Positions 29,201 to 38,326 of a DNA stretch of 64,000 bases are shown one piece after another. Below the pieces are notes generated by a model, which was given only the letters and a program-made list of their open reading frames with translations, did no database searches and was not told where the DNA came from. How positions within the stretch are numbered: the stretch's first letter is position 1; every line of letters begins with the position of its first letter. The stretch lies in the NCBI RefSeq assembly GCF_000406945.1, contig NZ_KE136354.1:1534707-1598706 (forward strand). Direction: 5' to 3'. The position numbers were made by a program, and so were the translations under genes. This stretch comes from Enterococcus dispar ATCC 51266 (GTDB taxonomy: Bacteria > Bacillota > Bacilli > Lactobacillales > Enterococcaceae).

Positions 29201-29235
29201 AAAAAAGAATTGGGAAGTAATCCCAATTCTTTTTT
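29201..29235. terminator. Bidirectional terminator of clpP and the oxidoreductase gene
   Basis: Stem AAAAGAATTGGGA/TCCCAATTCTTTT with a 5-nt loop and T tracts on both strands between convergent genes. Confidence 0.85.
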
Positions 29236-30172
29236 ATTTTGCAATGACAATTTTTCCTGCTGTCGGATGTCCAGCAATTTTTTCATGGGCTTCAATCACA
29301 CTACTTAATTGAAAAGGTAATATTTCTGCGATATTAATAACTAAATTACCCGCAGCATATGTTTGCAATAAATAATCAAAAGCCACATGATCCAAATAAT
29401 CTTTTTGAGGTGCAAAACCCAAATAGACTCCTTCTTTTCTTTTATCTTCAGAAGGTAAGTCATTTAACGCCACATAAGTACCACCAGGTTTTAAAATGGC
29501 TAATCCTGTCTCACTACTTTTACTGCCTTTTGTAGCATCAATCACGACATCAGCTTGTTCAAAAAATACATCCCCCGGATTTTCAGTATCATAAGGGACA
29601 AATTCATCAGCACCAAAAGCCCGCACTTTTTCTGCATTCTCTTTTCTGGCACTTGCCAAGATAAAATTACCATTTTGATGCAACAATTGTACTAATAAAG
29701 AACCAACTCCACCAGATGCACCTAACACCATTACTGTTTTTTTTGAATCGATTTTTAATAATTGAAACAATAAATTATAGGCTGTAATACCCGTTGTTAC
29801 CATTCCTGCTGCTTCAGCAAAACTCATTTGATCTGGAATTTTAGCTGCTTTTTTATTTGGCAACACAACTTCTTCCCCATATGTCCCGCTAATCGGATGA
29901 ATTACTACCCGATCTCCAACAGAAAAATCAGTTTCGTCTGCAAAAACTTCTGTCACAATACCGGCTGCATCATTTCCCAGTACATAAGGAAATGTCAAAC
30001 TGCGATTTTCTTGCTGTGCCCCACTGCGTAATGAAACATCATACGGATTAATCGCAAAAGCTTTTACTGCCACGCGAATATGACCAGCTGTAAGTTCTCT
30101 TGGATTGGCTGTAATAGTTTCAAATACATCCTGCGGCTCTCCATAACCTGTTATTGCAAAGCGCTCCATCAA
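29234..30172 (-). CDS. NADP-dependent oxidoreductase, MDR/quinone-oxidoreductase type
   Basis: Protein of 312 residues of the zinc-independent medium-chain dehydrogenase group. An N-terminal GroES-like domain (NPYDVSLRSG, LGNDAAGIV) is followed by a Rossmann domain with GASGGVGSLLVQL. The catalytic-zinc ligands of alcohol dehydrogenases are missing, as expected for quinone reductases or enone reductases. The double ATG at 30172 follows GGAGG. It stands alone between clpP and a gamma-carbonic-anhydrase-like gene; the substrate cannot be predicted. Confidence 0.88.
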   Translation of the reverse strand: MMERFAITGYGEPQDVFETITANPRELTAGHIRVAVKAFAINPYDVSLRSGAQQENRSLTFPYVLGNDAAGIVTEVFADETDFSVGDRVVIHPISGTYGEEVVLPNKKAAKIPDQMSFAEAAGMVTTGITAYNLLFQLLKIDSKKTVMVLGASGGVGSLLVQLLHQNGNFILASARKENAEKVRAFGADEFVPYDTENPGDVFFEQADVVIDATKGSKSSETGLAILKPGGTYVALNDLPSEDKRKEGVYLGFAPQKDYLDHVAFDYLLQTYAAGNLVINIAEILPFQLSSVIEAHEKIAGHPTAGKIVIAK

Positions 30173-30221
30173 AATCCCTCCTTATTTCTTTTCGTATATA
30201 AAGTGTAGCGAGGAAACAAAA

Positions 30222-30243
30222 AAAGCGCAAAGATTTGCGCTTT
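30222..30243 (-). terminator. Terminator of the gamma-carbonic-anhydrase-like gene
   Basis: Stem AAAGCGCAAA/TTTGCGCTTT with a minimal loop, then a T tract on the minus strand. Confidence 0.75.
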
Positions 30244-30320
30244 TTAACCTTTCACAAGTGAGCCTCATATATTTAGAGCAACTACCTTTTTAACAAGCTG
30301 TCTTTTTTTCATTCTCTATT

Positions 30321-30809
30321 TCAATTTTTTATTTCGGAATACTTGCCTGCCATAAATTCTTTTCCTAATTGACAATAATGCTGAATATTGGCTTTGTTTT
30401 TAGCAATTTCTGCTGGTGTTAATTTGCGAATAACTTGTGCAGGACGTCCAAATGCTAAGACATTAGGCGGAATAATTGTTCCTTGGGTCACAAGGGAACC
30501 TGCACCAATGAAACTATTTTCCCCAATTACTGCATGATTTAAAATAATGGAACTCATTCCAATTAATGCACCTTGTTCCACTTTGCAACCATGTAACATA
30601 CATTGGTGTCCCACTGTTACATCATTAGCAATTTCCGTTGGGGCATCATGGTCGACATGAATAATCGTTCCATCTTGAATATTCGTGCGGGCGCCAATTT
30701 TCACAAAATTACTGTCGCCGCGAATAACGCTGTTAAACCAGATCGTAGCCTCTTTTCCTAAAGTCACATTCCCTAATACAACAGCATTTTTAGCGATAAA
30801 ATTTTCCAT
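30321..30809 (-). CDS. Gamma-carbonic anhydrase-like left-handed beta-helix protein
   Basis: Protein of 162 residues built of hexapeptide repeats, with three potential metal-binding histidines in IIHVDHDAPTE and VTVGHQCMLHGC. This is the YrdA/PaaY/CaiE-like family; some members are carbonic anhydrases or thioesterases, most are uncharacterised. The start at 30809 has only weak ribosome binding sequence (AAGATGAGG). It is transcribed alone, upstream of the oxidoreductase gene and downstream of an ABC exporter. Confidence 0.88.
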   Translation of the reverse strand: MENFIAKNAVVLGNVTLGKEATIWFNSVIRGDSNFVKIGARTNIQDGTIIHVDHDAPTEIANDVTVGHQCMLHGCKVEQGALIGMSSIILNHAVIGENSFIGAGSLVTQGTIIPPNVLAFGRPAQVIRKLTPAEIAKNKANIQHYCQLGKEFMAGKYSEIKN

Positions 30810-30884
30810 CTTTAAGCCTCATCTTTTCTTAAAATTCCTCTTTTATTATCGTCATTATAACACACCAAGAAGAGCTAAAAAAAA

Positions 30885-30905
30885 GGAGCGCTGCTTTAGC
30901 GCTCC
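30885..30905 (-). terminator. Terminator of the second ABC exporter operon
   Basis: Stem GGAGCGCT/AGCGCTCC, 5-nt loop, then eight T on the minus strand. Confidence 0.85.
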
Positions 30906-30913
30906 TGCATCGT

Positions 30914-32677
30914 TTAATCGTAATCGCCCTCTTCGGCAAATTGACTTTGATAAAGTTTACTGTAAAAGCCACCTTCAGCCAGTAAGCTTTCATGAGTTCC
31001 TTTTTCAATAATGGATCCTTGATTCATCACCAAGATCAAATCCGCTTCACGAATGGTCGATAGTCGGTGAGCAATGACAAAACTTGTGCGTCCTTCCATC
31101 ACTTTGTCCATTGCTTTTTGAATTAATGCTTCCAAGCGGGTATCGACTGAGCTAGTTGCTTCATCCAAAATCAAAATTTTAGGATCTGAAATAACTGCGC
31201 GGGCAATCGTTAACAATTGCTTTTGTCCTAAAGAAACGTTATTACCTTCAGCATTAATCATCATTTCATAACCATCTGGCATCGTTCGGATAAAATGATC
31301 GACATTTGCCGTTTTGGCAGCATCTACCACTTCATAGTCTGTCGCATCTAACTTGCCAAAGCGGATATTTTCACCAATGGTGCCTTCATATAACCAGGCA
31401 TCTTGCAATACCATGCCAAAAACCGATCGGACCTCACTACGTTTCATTTTTTTTGTATCAATACCGTCGATTTTAATCGCCCCAGCATTCACATCGTAAA
31501 ATCGCATCAACAAGTTAATTAAAGTGGTTTTACCAGCGCCAGTTGGCCCCACAATTGCTACCGTTTGACCTGCTTTGACACTAAAGTTCAAATCTTTAAT
31601 TAATGGTTTGTCTGGTGTATAGCTAAAAGAAACCTGTTCGAAATCAACGTCTCCAGAAACAACTGTTGGCAGTGCTATATCAGTTTCATTTAAAACTTCT
31701 TCTGCTTCATCTAAGATTTCAAAGACCCGTCTCGAGGCTGCCGAGGCACTTTGTAAGACGGAAGAAAGTTGAGTAATATTTCCTAAAGGCTGACTAATTT
31801 GCCAAATATATTGAATGAACGCTTGTAATTGACCCACTACAATGACGCCGCCAATCACATAGTAACTTCCAAGAACTGCCATTACGATATACGTAATATA
31901 GGCTGTTAAAGATACCAAAGGCATCATTAAACCAGAGATAAAAGTGGCGCGAAAACCATAATGTTTCAATTTGTGGTTAACATTTTTAAAACCTTCTACT
32001 GTTTGCGCTTCCCGCCCATATACTTTTAAGACACTAAAGCCTGTCATATTTTCTTGAACGTAACCATTTAATTCTCCTAATGCATTTTGCATTCCTTGAA
32101 AATATTTTTGCGAGATTTTCACAATTCCTCGGGAAATGAGGAAAGAAGCCGGAATCATAATGATAGATAATAACGCCATATAAATATTAATATAAAACAT
32201 CATTGCCAGTGCCATGATAATTCCTAATACCGCATTTACAATTCCAATTAAAGCTTGTTGCATTGCACCACTCACGGCATCCACATCATTGGTTACCCGG
32301 GATAAAATATTTCCCTGTTGATTTTTATCAAAATAAGAAACAGGCAGACGATTGATTTTTTCATCAATATCTTGGCGCAAATCATACATTGCACTTTGTA
32401 CGACATTCGTAATTAAAAGGCCAGAACACAATTGTGCCACACAATACCCGACACCAACCGCAGTAATCCAAACTAAACACTTTAAGACATAGTCAAAATT
32501 AATTTTTTCTCCGTTGGCAATATTTTTAGCCACTTCGGTTGTAGGTAATCCTGCCACATAAGGCATCGCAGCATTTAATGCCACGGTTAAAACAACAAAA
32601 AATAAAACGAGAAAGACTGTAACCTTATATGGGTTCAAATAGCGTGCTAAACGTTTTAAAGAAGAGAATGATTTCAT
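30914..32677 (-). CDS. Heterodimeric ABC exporter subunit with canonical Walker B (second pair)
   Basis: Protein of 587 residues with six membrane helices and a nucleotide-binding domain. Walker A is GPTGAGKTT, the signature is degenerate (VSLGQKQL) and Walker B is canonical (ILILDEATS). With its overlapping partner it forms a BmrCD/LmrCD/EfrCD-type multidrug exporter. It starts 4 bp inside the end of the upstream subunit, giving translational coupling. Its architecture parallels the pair at 7343-10862, so the genome carries at least two such pumps. Confidence 0.93.
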   Translation of the reverse strand: MKSFSSLKRLARYLNPYKVTVFLVLFFVVLTVALNAAMPYVAGLPTTEVAKNIANGEKINFDYVLKCLVWITAVGVGYCVAQLCSGLLITNVVQSAMYDLRQDIDEKINRLPVSYFDKNQQGNILSRVTNDVDAVSGAMQQALIGIVNAVLGIIMALAMMFYINIYMALLSIIMIPASFLISRGIVKISQKYFQGMQNALGELNGYVQENMTGFSVLKVYGREAQTVEGFKNVNHKLKHYGFRATFISGLMMPLVSLTAYITYIVMAVLGSYYVIGGVIVVGQLQAFIQYIWQISQPLGNITQLSSVLQSASAASRRVFEILDEAEEVLNETDIALPTVVSGDVDFEQVSFSYTPDKPLIKDLNFSVKAGQTVAIVGPTGAGKTTLINLLMRFYDVNAGAIKIDGIDTKKMKRSEVRSVFGMVLQDAWLYEGTIGENIRFGKLDATDYEVVDAAKTANVDHFIRTMPDGYEMMINAEGNNVSLGQKQLLTIARAVISDPKILILDEATSSVDTRLEALIQKAMDKVMEGRTSFVIAHRLSTIREADLILVMNQGSIIEKGTHESLLAEGGFYSKLYQSQFAEEGDYD

Positions 32678-34407
32678 TGGGCTAATTCCTCCTCTGATAA
32701 CTGAGAAGCTGCAATATCATAATAAATACTGCAATTTTTCAGAAGTTCTTGGTGAGTTCCCATGCCAACTACATTACCTTCATCTAATACAATAATTTTG
32801 TCAGCATGCATAATGGTTCCGACCCGCTGTGCGACAATTAAAACTGTTGATTCAGTCGTTTCTTTTTTCAAGCGTGCCCGTAATTTGGCATCGGTTTGAT
32901 AATCTAAAGCGGAAAAACTGTCATCAAAAATATAGATTTCAGGATTACGAATAATCGCGCGGGCAATCGCTAAGCGTTGCTTTTGGCCACCAGAAAAATT
33001 CGTGCCGCCTTCTGATAAAAGAGCATCAAATCCTTCTGGCGTTTGGCTAATAAAATCCGCAGCTTGAGCGATATCCACCGCTCGCTGCATTTCTGCTTGG
33101 GTTGCATCTTCTTTACCGTAACGCAAGTTTTCCGCAATAGTGCCCGTAAAAAGCAAAGCTTTTTGCGGAATATAGCCAATTTTTTCACGTAAACTCTTTA
33201 AACGATAGTCCTTGACGTTAACTCCATCAATTAAGACTTCCCCTTCGCTGACATCATAAAAACGTGGGATCAATTGAATCAATGTTGACTTACCAGAACC
33301 AGTACTACCGATAAAAGCCACTGTTTCACCAGGTTGTGCAGTAAAACTGACATTGCGAATAATCGGACTTTCTGAGTGTCCCGGATAAGCAAAGGTTACA
33401 TCTTTGAATTCCACATAGCCATGAGTGGCTGTTTTAGTTACGCCATCTGCTTTTTCCACAATTTCAGAAGTTGCATCCAACGCTTCTTGAATTCGTCTGG
33501 CCGATACGGCCGCTCTGGGATACATCATAAAGACAGAGGCAAAGAGCATAAAAGAAAATAAGGCATGGAAAATATATTCGATAAAGGCAATCAAATCCCC
33601 AATTTGTAAACTTCCTTGATCAATTTTAATCGTCCCATTCCAAATAATTAGAACCATGACAATATTAAAAAGAAAGAAAAACCCGGGTTGCGCCACTGCC
33701 ATTAAGCGGAATAAGCTTTTTGAACTGGAAGCATAAGCTTTATTCACCTTTTCAAAACGCTTTTCTTCAAATTTTTCATTAACAAAAGCTCGAATAACGC
33801 GTAATCCCGATAAATTTTCTCGTAAAATCGCATTGATTTTGTCCAAATTATTTTGCTGTTTGGTTGATAATGGATCTGAAAACTTCGCAATCGCAATAAC
33901 TGCCAACAATAAAATAGGCAAAGCAGCCAAAACATACCAACTCAAAGAAGGACTGGTTCGAAATATCATATATAAACTGACGATAAACATCATCGGCGTC
34001 ATAAAACCAGTTCGCAAGATATTTTGCATAAACAACATAATTTGATAGGCATCATTGGTTACCCGTGTAATTAAAGACGAAACCCCAATCTGCTCATACT
34101 CATAGTGAGAGTAGCCTTGTGTCTTGGCAAATAAATCATCGCGAATATCAGCTGTAATATTGGTGGTAATACGGGTGGTAAAATACCCCAGCAAAATATT
34201 CATCGCTACCCCTAAAATCGTAATAATGACCATTAATAACCCTAATTGCTGGATTTGACTAAAACTTTTTGCGGGAATTGCCGAATCAATCATCCGTGCC
34301 AAAATCGTTGGTAAACCCAGTTCGATAATGATAAACCCAAAGACACAGATGAAATCAAAAAGTAAAAGTTTTTTGTAGCGCATTGTGTAATGCCACATCA
34401 ATTTCAT
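32674..34407 (-). CDS. Heterodimeric ABC exporter subunit with Asp-for-Glu Walker B (second pair)
   Basis: Protein of 577 residues with six membrane helices. Walker A is GSTGSGKST, the signature NFSGGQKQR is canonical and Walker B reads IYIFDDS, with Asp replacing the catalytic Glu, as in BmrC-type subunits. The ATG at 34407 follows AAAGGAGGAAA. The 5' leader contains hairpins followed by T tracts and a possible short ORF whose stop overlaps this start codon, so expression is probably controlled by attenuation. No regulator gene is adjacent, unlike the first pair. Confidence 0.92.
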   Translation of the reverse strand: MKLMWHYTMRYKKLLLFDFICVFGFIIIELGLPTILARMIDSAIPAKSFSQIQQLGLLMVIITILGVAMNILLGYFTTRITTNITADIRDDLFAKTQGYSHYEYEQIGVSSLITRVTNDAYQIMLFMQNILRTGFMTPMMFIVSLYMIFRTSPSLSWYVLAALPILLLAVIAIAKFSDPLSTKQQNNLDKINAILRENLSGLRVIRAFVNEKFEEKRFEKVNKAYASSSKSLFRLMAVAQPGFFFLFNIVMVLIIWNGTIKIDQGSLQIGDLIAFIEYIFHALFSFMLFASVFMMYPRAAVSARRIQEALDATSEIVEKADGVTKTATHGYVEFKDVTFAYPGHSESPIIRNVSFTAQPGETVAFIGSTGSGKSTLIQLIPRFYDVSEGEVLIDGVNVKDYRLKSLREKIGYIPQKALLFTGTIAENLRYGKEDATQAEMQRAVDIAQAADFISQTPEGFDALLSEGGTNFSGGQKQRLAIARAIIRNPEIYIFDDSFSALDYQTDAKLRARLKKETTESTVLIVAQRVGTIMHADKIIVLDEGNVVGMGTHQELLKNCSIYYDIAASQLSEEELAQ

Positions 34408-34541
34408 ATTTTTTCCTCCTTTATTAAAATAAAGACAGGCAGCGCCTGTGAACGCGTAAAATTGCCGGAACTGTTTTCAAAAGAAAAATGGCACCTCAAA
34501 AATAACTTGAAGTGAGACCACGCGTTACCAAATTTTCGCAT
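34404..34541 (-). CDS. Possible 45-residue leader ORF overlapping the ABC exporter start
   Basis: The frame starts at ATG 34541 (MRKFGNAWSHFK...) and ends with a TGA that overlaps the exporter ATG as ATGA. It runs through the leader hairpins, so translation would change their folding. This resembles the BmrB leader ORF that controls bmrCD in B. subtilis by ribosome-mediated attenuation. The weak point is the ribosome binding site: GAGGG lies only 2 bp before the ATG. It may be a fortuitous open frame. Confidence 0.4.
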   Translation of the reverse strand: MRKFGNAWSHFKLFLRCHFSFENSSGNFTRSQALPVFILIKEEKI

Positions 34542-34560
34542 TACCCTCACTATAACACAG
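34434..34560 (-). promoter_or_regulatory. Structured leader of the second ABC exporter operon (possible attenuator)
   Basis: A stem CACTTCAA/TTGAGGTG (34492-34514) followed by a T-rich tract resembles a terminator. A second short stem (ACAGGC/GCCTGT, 34434-34449) also precedes T-rich sequence. Competing pairings exist: GTGAG with CTCAC upstream of the first stem, and AACGCGT (34518-34524) with ACGCGTT (34451-34457). A -10-like TATAGT lies at about 34549-34554. Confidence 0.5.
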
Positions 34561-34763
34561 TATATTTTCTAATTGTAGCCAAATTCACCAGAAATTTTAA
34601 GGATTTTTTCTCCTTATTAATAAGAAATGAAAACTGGCTAAATGAGCTGATTTAAAAGTTTCTTGACTTACTTTACTGAAATAAATAGTTTTTAAGAGAA
34701 ATAAAAATTCCTTTTTGTAACCCTTTTACCCCTTTGCCTTTTCTATACTTATTGAAAAATCTA

Positions 34764-35053
34764 TGCTAAAATAGCATTAATTGGGCGTTAATACGCCAAA
34801 GGAACGGTTGAATTGAAACATAAGCGGAAAGTAAAGACGAGACTTTCTCTTTTTAAAGATCTTCTGATTTTTAAAAAGCATCCACATTTTGGCGGAGATT
34901 TTGCTAGTTGTTAAAATTATTTGCACTATCCAGCTGCAAATATTTTAGCAAAAAGTACCTCCCCTGTTTTTTGAATGCCTTAATTCTCGTACTTGGTCAT
35001 CTTTAGATGTCATTTTTATACCGTTTAAATTAACTAATAAAGGAGTCAAACAC
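34764..35053 (+). promoter_or_regulatory. rpoY-rnjA promoter and long 5' leader
   Basis: An extended -10 (TGCTAAAAT, 34764-34772) would give a leader of about 275 nt. Near the start a stem TTGG-CGT/ACGCCAA could protect the 5' end. Two weak hairpins followed by T-rich tracts lie at 34826-34855 (GGAAAGT/ACTTTCT) and 34920-34948 (TTTGCA/TGCAAA). No ORF with a ribosome binding site is present. Between 34542 and 34763 I see only AT-rich sequence. Confidence 0.45.
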
Positions 35054-35266
35054 ATGATCTACAAAGTTTACTATCAAGAAACAAAAATTCGCAATCCAAA
35101 AAGAGAACAAACACAAGCAATTTACGTTGAGGCAGCCGATGAAGTTACGGCTCGTGCGTTAGTTGAAGAACACACCCCATACAATATTGAATTCATTCAA
35201 GGTTTAGATGATAGCCATCTAGCTTATGAAAAAGAAAATACAGACTTCAAGTTGACGGAGTTTTAA
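35054..35266 (+). CDS. rpoY: RNA polymerase epsilon subunit
   Basis: Protein of 70 residues of the DUF1447/YkzG family, a small RNA polymerase subunit of Firmicutes implicated in defence against phage proteins (family knowledge). The start [11 protein letters not shown] and the [14 protein letters not shown] segment are characteristic. The ATG at 35054 follows AAAGGAGTC. rnjA begins 1 bp after its stop, the conserved rpoY-rnjA pairing of Bacilli. Confidence 0.95.
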   Translation: MIYKVYYQETKIRNPKREQTQAIYVEAADEVTARALVEEHTPYNIEFIQGLDDSHLAYEKENTDFKLTEF

Positions 35267-35267
35267 A

Positions 35268-36944
35268 ATGAAAGTCTCTTTGAAGAACAACGAAACCGGC
35301 GTCTTTGGAATCGGTGGTCTTGGTGAGATTGGAAAAAACTGTTATGGGGTACAATTTCAAGACGAAATCATCATTATTGATGCTGGGATCAAATTTCCAG
35401 AAGATGAATTACTTGGAATTGACTATGTCATTTCCGATTATAGTTACATTGTGCAAAACTTACCTAAAGTAAAGGCCCTTGTAATAACTCACGGTCACGA
35501 AGATCACATTGGGGGAATTCCCTACCTATTACGTCAAGCGAATATCCCTATCTATGCCGGACCATTAGCACTTGCGCTTATTACAAATAAGTTGGATGAA
35601 CACGGTTTATTGCGGGATGCGCAGTTACATGAAATTAACGAAGACACAATTATCCGTTTTAGGAAAACTTCTGTTAGCTTTTTCCGCACCACTCACAGTA
35701 TTCCAGATGCATTAGGAATTGTGGTCAAAACTCCTTCTGGCAATATTGTTCAAACCGGTGATTTTAAATTCGATTTTACACCGGTTGGCGAACCTGCTAA
35801 TTTACACAAAATGGCACGAATTGGCGAAGAAGGCGTATTGTGTCTGTTATCTGACAGTACAAATGCTGAAATTCCAACATTTACCAAATCTGAAAAAATT
35901 ATTGGTACTTCCATTTTGAAAATCTTTGAAAAAATTGAAGGCCGTATTATTTTTGCCTCTTTTGCTTCTAATATTTTCAGACTGCAACAAGCAGCAGATG
36001 CTGCGGTGGCTACAGGACGTAAAATTGCGGTCTTTGGTCGCAGCATGGAAAATGCGATGATTAACGGACAAAAATTAGGCTATATAAAAGTTCCCGATGG
36101 TACTTTTATTGACGCGCATGAAGTCAATCGATTACCAGCCAATGAAGTCTTGATTTTATGTACTGGCTCACAAGGTGAACCAATGGCAGCTTTAAGCCGC
36201 ATTGCCAACGGTACCCACCGTCAAATTCAAATTCAACCAGATGATACGGTGATCTTTTCTAGCTCACCAATTCCTGGTAATACAACCAGTGTCAACCATT
36301 TGATTAACTTACTAATGGAAGCTGGTGCTGAAGTTATTCACGGTAAAATTAACAACATTCATACTTCTGGACATGGTGGCCAAGAAGAACAAAAATTGAT
36401 GTTGCGCTTAATGAAACCTAAATATTTTATGCCAATTCATGGAGAGTATCGGATGTTAAAAATCCATACCCAACTAGCCCAAGATACAGGCGTACCAAAA
36501 GAAAATTGCTTCTTGATGGAAAATGGCGATATGTTAGCTTTAACTGCTGACAGTGCCCGTATTTGCGGCCATTTCAATGCCGGAGATGTTTACGTCGATG
36601 GTAGCGGCATTGGAGATATCGGTAACGTAGTTTTACGCGACCGTCATATTTTATCAGAAGAAGGTTTGGTTTTAGCTGTGGCAACAGTCGATATTGCCAA
36701 AAAAGAAATTTTGGCTGGTCCTGACATTTTATCTCGTGGTTTTGTCTATATGCGTGAATCCGGCGAAATGATTAACGAAGGACAAACCTTACTGTTCAAA
36801 GCCTTAAGAGAAGCGATGAATCAACCAGATTGTAACGAATTCAAACTAAGAGAAGCGATGTCTAACGCATTGCAACCTTATTTGTTTGAAAAAACCGAGC
36901 GTCATCCCATGATTTTATCTATGATTATGACACCGGAAAATTAA
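35268..36944 (+). CDS. rnjA: Ribonuclease J1
   Basis: Protein of 558 residues, a 5'-3' exoribonuclease and endoribonuclease of the metallo-beta-lactamase/beta-CASP family that governs RNA decay and maturation. The zinc motif is [10 protein letters not shown] (about residues 73-82), with further metal ligands in HSIPDALG and SGHGGQEE. Length is normal for RNase J1. It is co-transcribed with rpoY. Its transcript ends in a long hairpin at 36974-37036. Confidence 0.97.
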   Translation: MKVSLKNNETGVFGIGGLGEIGKNCYGVQFQDEIIIIDAGIKFPEDELLGIDYVISDYSYIVQNLPKVKALVITHGHEDHIGGIPYLLRQANIPIYAGPLALALITNKLDEHGLLRDAQLHEINEDTIIRFRKTSVSFFRTTHSIPDALGIVVKTPSGNIVQTGDFKFDFTPVGEPANLHKMARIGEEGVLCLLSDSTNAEIPTFTKSEKIIGTSILKIFEKIEGRIIFASFASNIFRLQQAADAAVATGRKIAVFGRSMENAMINGQKLGYIKVPDGTFIDAHEVNRLPANEVLILCTGSQGEPMAALSRIANGTHRQIQIQPDDTVIFSSSPIPGNTTSVNHLINLLMEAGAEVIHGKINNIHTSGHGGQEEQKLMLRLMKPKYFMPIHGEYRMLKIHTQLAQDTGVPKENCFLMENGDMLALTADSARICGHFNAGDVYVDGSGIGDIGNVVLRDRHILSEEGLVLAVATVDIAKKEILAGPDILSRGFVYMRESGEMINEGQTLLFKALREAMNQPDCNEFKLREAMSNALQPYLFEKTERHPMILSMIMTPEN

Positions 36945-36973
36945 AGTAACGACTACGGCATAGTTTAATAAAT

Positions 36974-37036
36974 AAATACCCAAGTCGATAGAAAAGTATA
37001 AGTGTTCCTCACTTTTCTATCAGACTTGGGTATTTT
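36974..37036 (+). terminator. rnjA terminator
   Basis: A long stem: AATACCCAAGTC and GATAGAAAAGT pair with ACTTTTCTATC and GACTTGGGTATT around a 13-nt loop, then a T-rich tract. Confidence 0.8.
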
Positions 37037-37060
37037 TATAATAAAAAATTGAGGATATAA

Positions 37061-37098
37061 AAAATGGGTGCTGACAAAAACTTGTCAGCACCCATTTT
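37061..37098. terminator. Bidirectional terminator between rnjA and the cold-shock gene
   Basis: A perfect 17-bp stem starting AAAATGGGTGCTGACAA with a 4-nt loop. The A/T ends serve both strands. A similar hairpin is at 55581-55617. Confidence 0.75.
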
Positions 37099-37240
37099 AC
37101 GAACAAACAGCGTTTCATAAATAGCTTCTTAAAAACGAGACAGATAAACACAACATTCCGAAAAGTCATATTCATTCATCCGCACTATTATCAATAGCTG
37201 AACACTTTTGTCCGCCCTCAAAGCACCTATTTTAAAATGT

Positions 37241-37441
37241 TTAGGCTTTTTCTACGTTAGTCGCTTGAGGACCGCGGTCTGATTCTTCAACGTCGAAAGT
37301 CACTGCTTGACCTTCTTCTAAAGTTTTGAAACCGTCGCCTTGGATTGCTGAGAAATGTACGAATACATCGCTGCCGTCTTCACGTGAAATGAAGCCAAAA
37401 CCTTTTTCTGCGTTAAACCATTTTACTGTACCATGTTCCAT
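37241..37441 (-). CDS. csp: Cold-shock protein
   Basis: Single-domain OB-fold protein of 66 residues that binds single-stranded nucleic acid. RNP1 is KGFGFIS and RNP2 VFVHFSAI. The start [10 protein letters not shown] at 37441 follows GGAGG at a 9-nt distance; a longer in-frame reading has no support. The 5' leader is about 110 nt from the promoter at 37559-37587, as is usual for thermo-responsive csp messages. It may act as an RNA chaperone or antiterminator. Which csp paralogue it is cannot be told. Confidence 0.97.
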   Translation of the reverse strand: MEHGTVKWFNAEKGFGFISREDGSDVFVHFSAIQGDGFKTLEEGQAVTFDVEESDRGPQATNVEKA

Positions 37442-37558
37442 GGGTGAAAACCTCCTTGTGCTTTGCACAGATTGATGTGTAACGTTGTTGGCAAAGAATA
37501 GAGGTGACCCAAATGTTTCAACTTCTATCACTAAACCGCTAAACAAAATTACACTAAT

Positions 37559-37587
37559 ATTTTACACTTGCCTGATTTTTTTTGCAA
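37559..37587 (-). promoter_or_regulatory. Cold-shock gene promoter
   Basis: -35 TTGCAA (37582-37587), 17-bp spacer, -10 TAAAAT (37559-37564) on the minus strand. Confidence 0.75.
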
Positions 37588-37592
37588 GTCTG

Positions 37593-38270
37593 CTAATTCC
37601 ACAAACCTTCTTCTCTTAAGCTAATGTATTCGCTACCGCCAATAACTAAATGATCCAGTAATTCAATCCCCATTAATTCCCCACACTCTTTTAAACGTTT
37701 TGTAAAAGCGATATCATTATGGGAGGGCGTAGGACTACCAGAAGGATGATTATGACAAATTACAATGCGAGCTGCCGCCACTTTAACTGCTGTTTTAAAG
37801 ATTTCGCGTGGATGAGCAATCGATTGATTTAATGAACCAATAAAAATAGTTCTTTTTTGAATAATTTGATTTTTGGTATTTAAATAAATACAGAGTAAAT
37901 GTTCTTGCTCATAATCCCGCATTTCTTCAGCAAGCATACATCCTAACTCGTAACTAGAAGAAACATGCCCCATTTTTAATTGATTGGATTTGCTGATGCG
38001 ATGTCCTAATTCGATCATTGCCAAAAGTTCTATCGCCTTTACTTCGCCTATCCCACAAATCAGCATGAATTCTTGTAACTCGGCCGTTTTTAATTGATGC
38101 AAGTCGCCAAAAAAATTTAAAATTTCCGCCGCTAATTCAATAGTGGTGGCCTTTTTTGAACCGGTGCGTAAAATAATCGCTAGTAACTCTTGATCGGATA
38201 ATGCACTGGCCCCTTTTTGCTTTAGTCTTTCTCGCGGTCGCGTATTTAGTGGCAATGTTTTTATTTTCAT
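37593..38270 (-). CDS. radC: RadC family JAB-domain protein
   Basis: Protein of 225 residues. N-terminal helix-hairpin-helix region (about residues 15-75, with LMICGIGEVKAIELLA) precedes a RadC/JAMM domain with the metal motif HNHPSGSPTPSHND (about residues 172-185). Named for DNA repair, but its role is disputed in several bacteria. The start MKIKTLPL at 38270 follows AAAGGAG. It lies just downstream of a HAD hydrolase and folC, a common Lactobacillales neighbourhood. Confidence 0.94.
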   Translation of the reverse strand: MKIKTLPLNTRPRERLKQKGASALSDQELLAIILRTGSKKATTIELAAEILNFFGDLHQLKTAELQEFMLICGIGEVKAIELLAMIELGHRISKSNQLKMGHVSSSYELGCMLAEEMRDYEQEHLLCIYLNTKNQIIQKRTIFIGSLNQSIAHPREIFKTAVKVAAARIVICHNHPSGSPTPSHNDIAFTKRLKECGELMGIELLDHLVIGGSEYISLREEGLWN

Positions 38271-38326
38271 GAAAAAACTCCTTTACGTTCTTTTTAATAA
38301 AGTACGCAAAAGAGTCAAATAAATAT

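Noticed and set aside
34490..34530. GGTAACGCG in the second ABC exporter leader resembles the T-box sequence GGTACCGCG
   Set aside because: No stem I AGAGAG/specifier region lies upstream and the gene is a transporter, so a T-box is not supported.
37442..37546. N-terminal extension of the cold-shock protein
   Set aside because: It has no ribosome binding site, and the canonical [10 protein letters not shown] start has GGAGG at the right distance.
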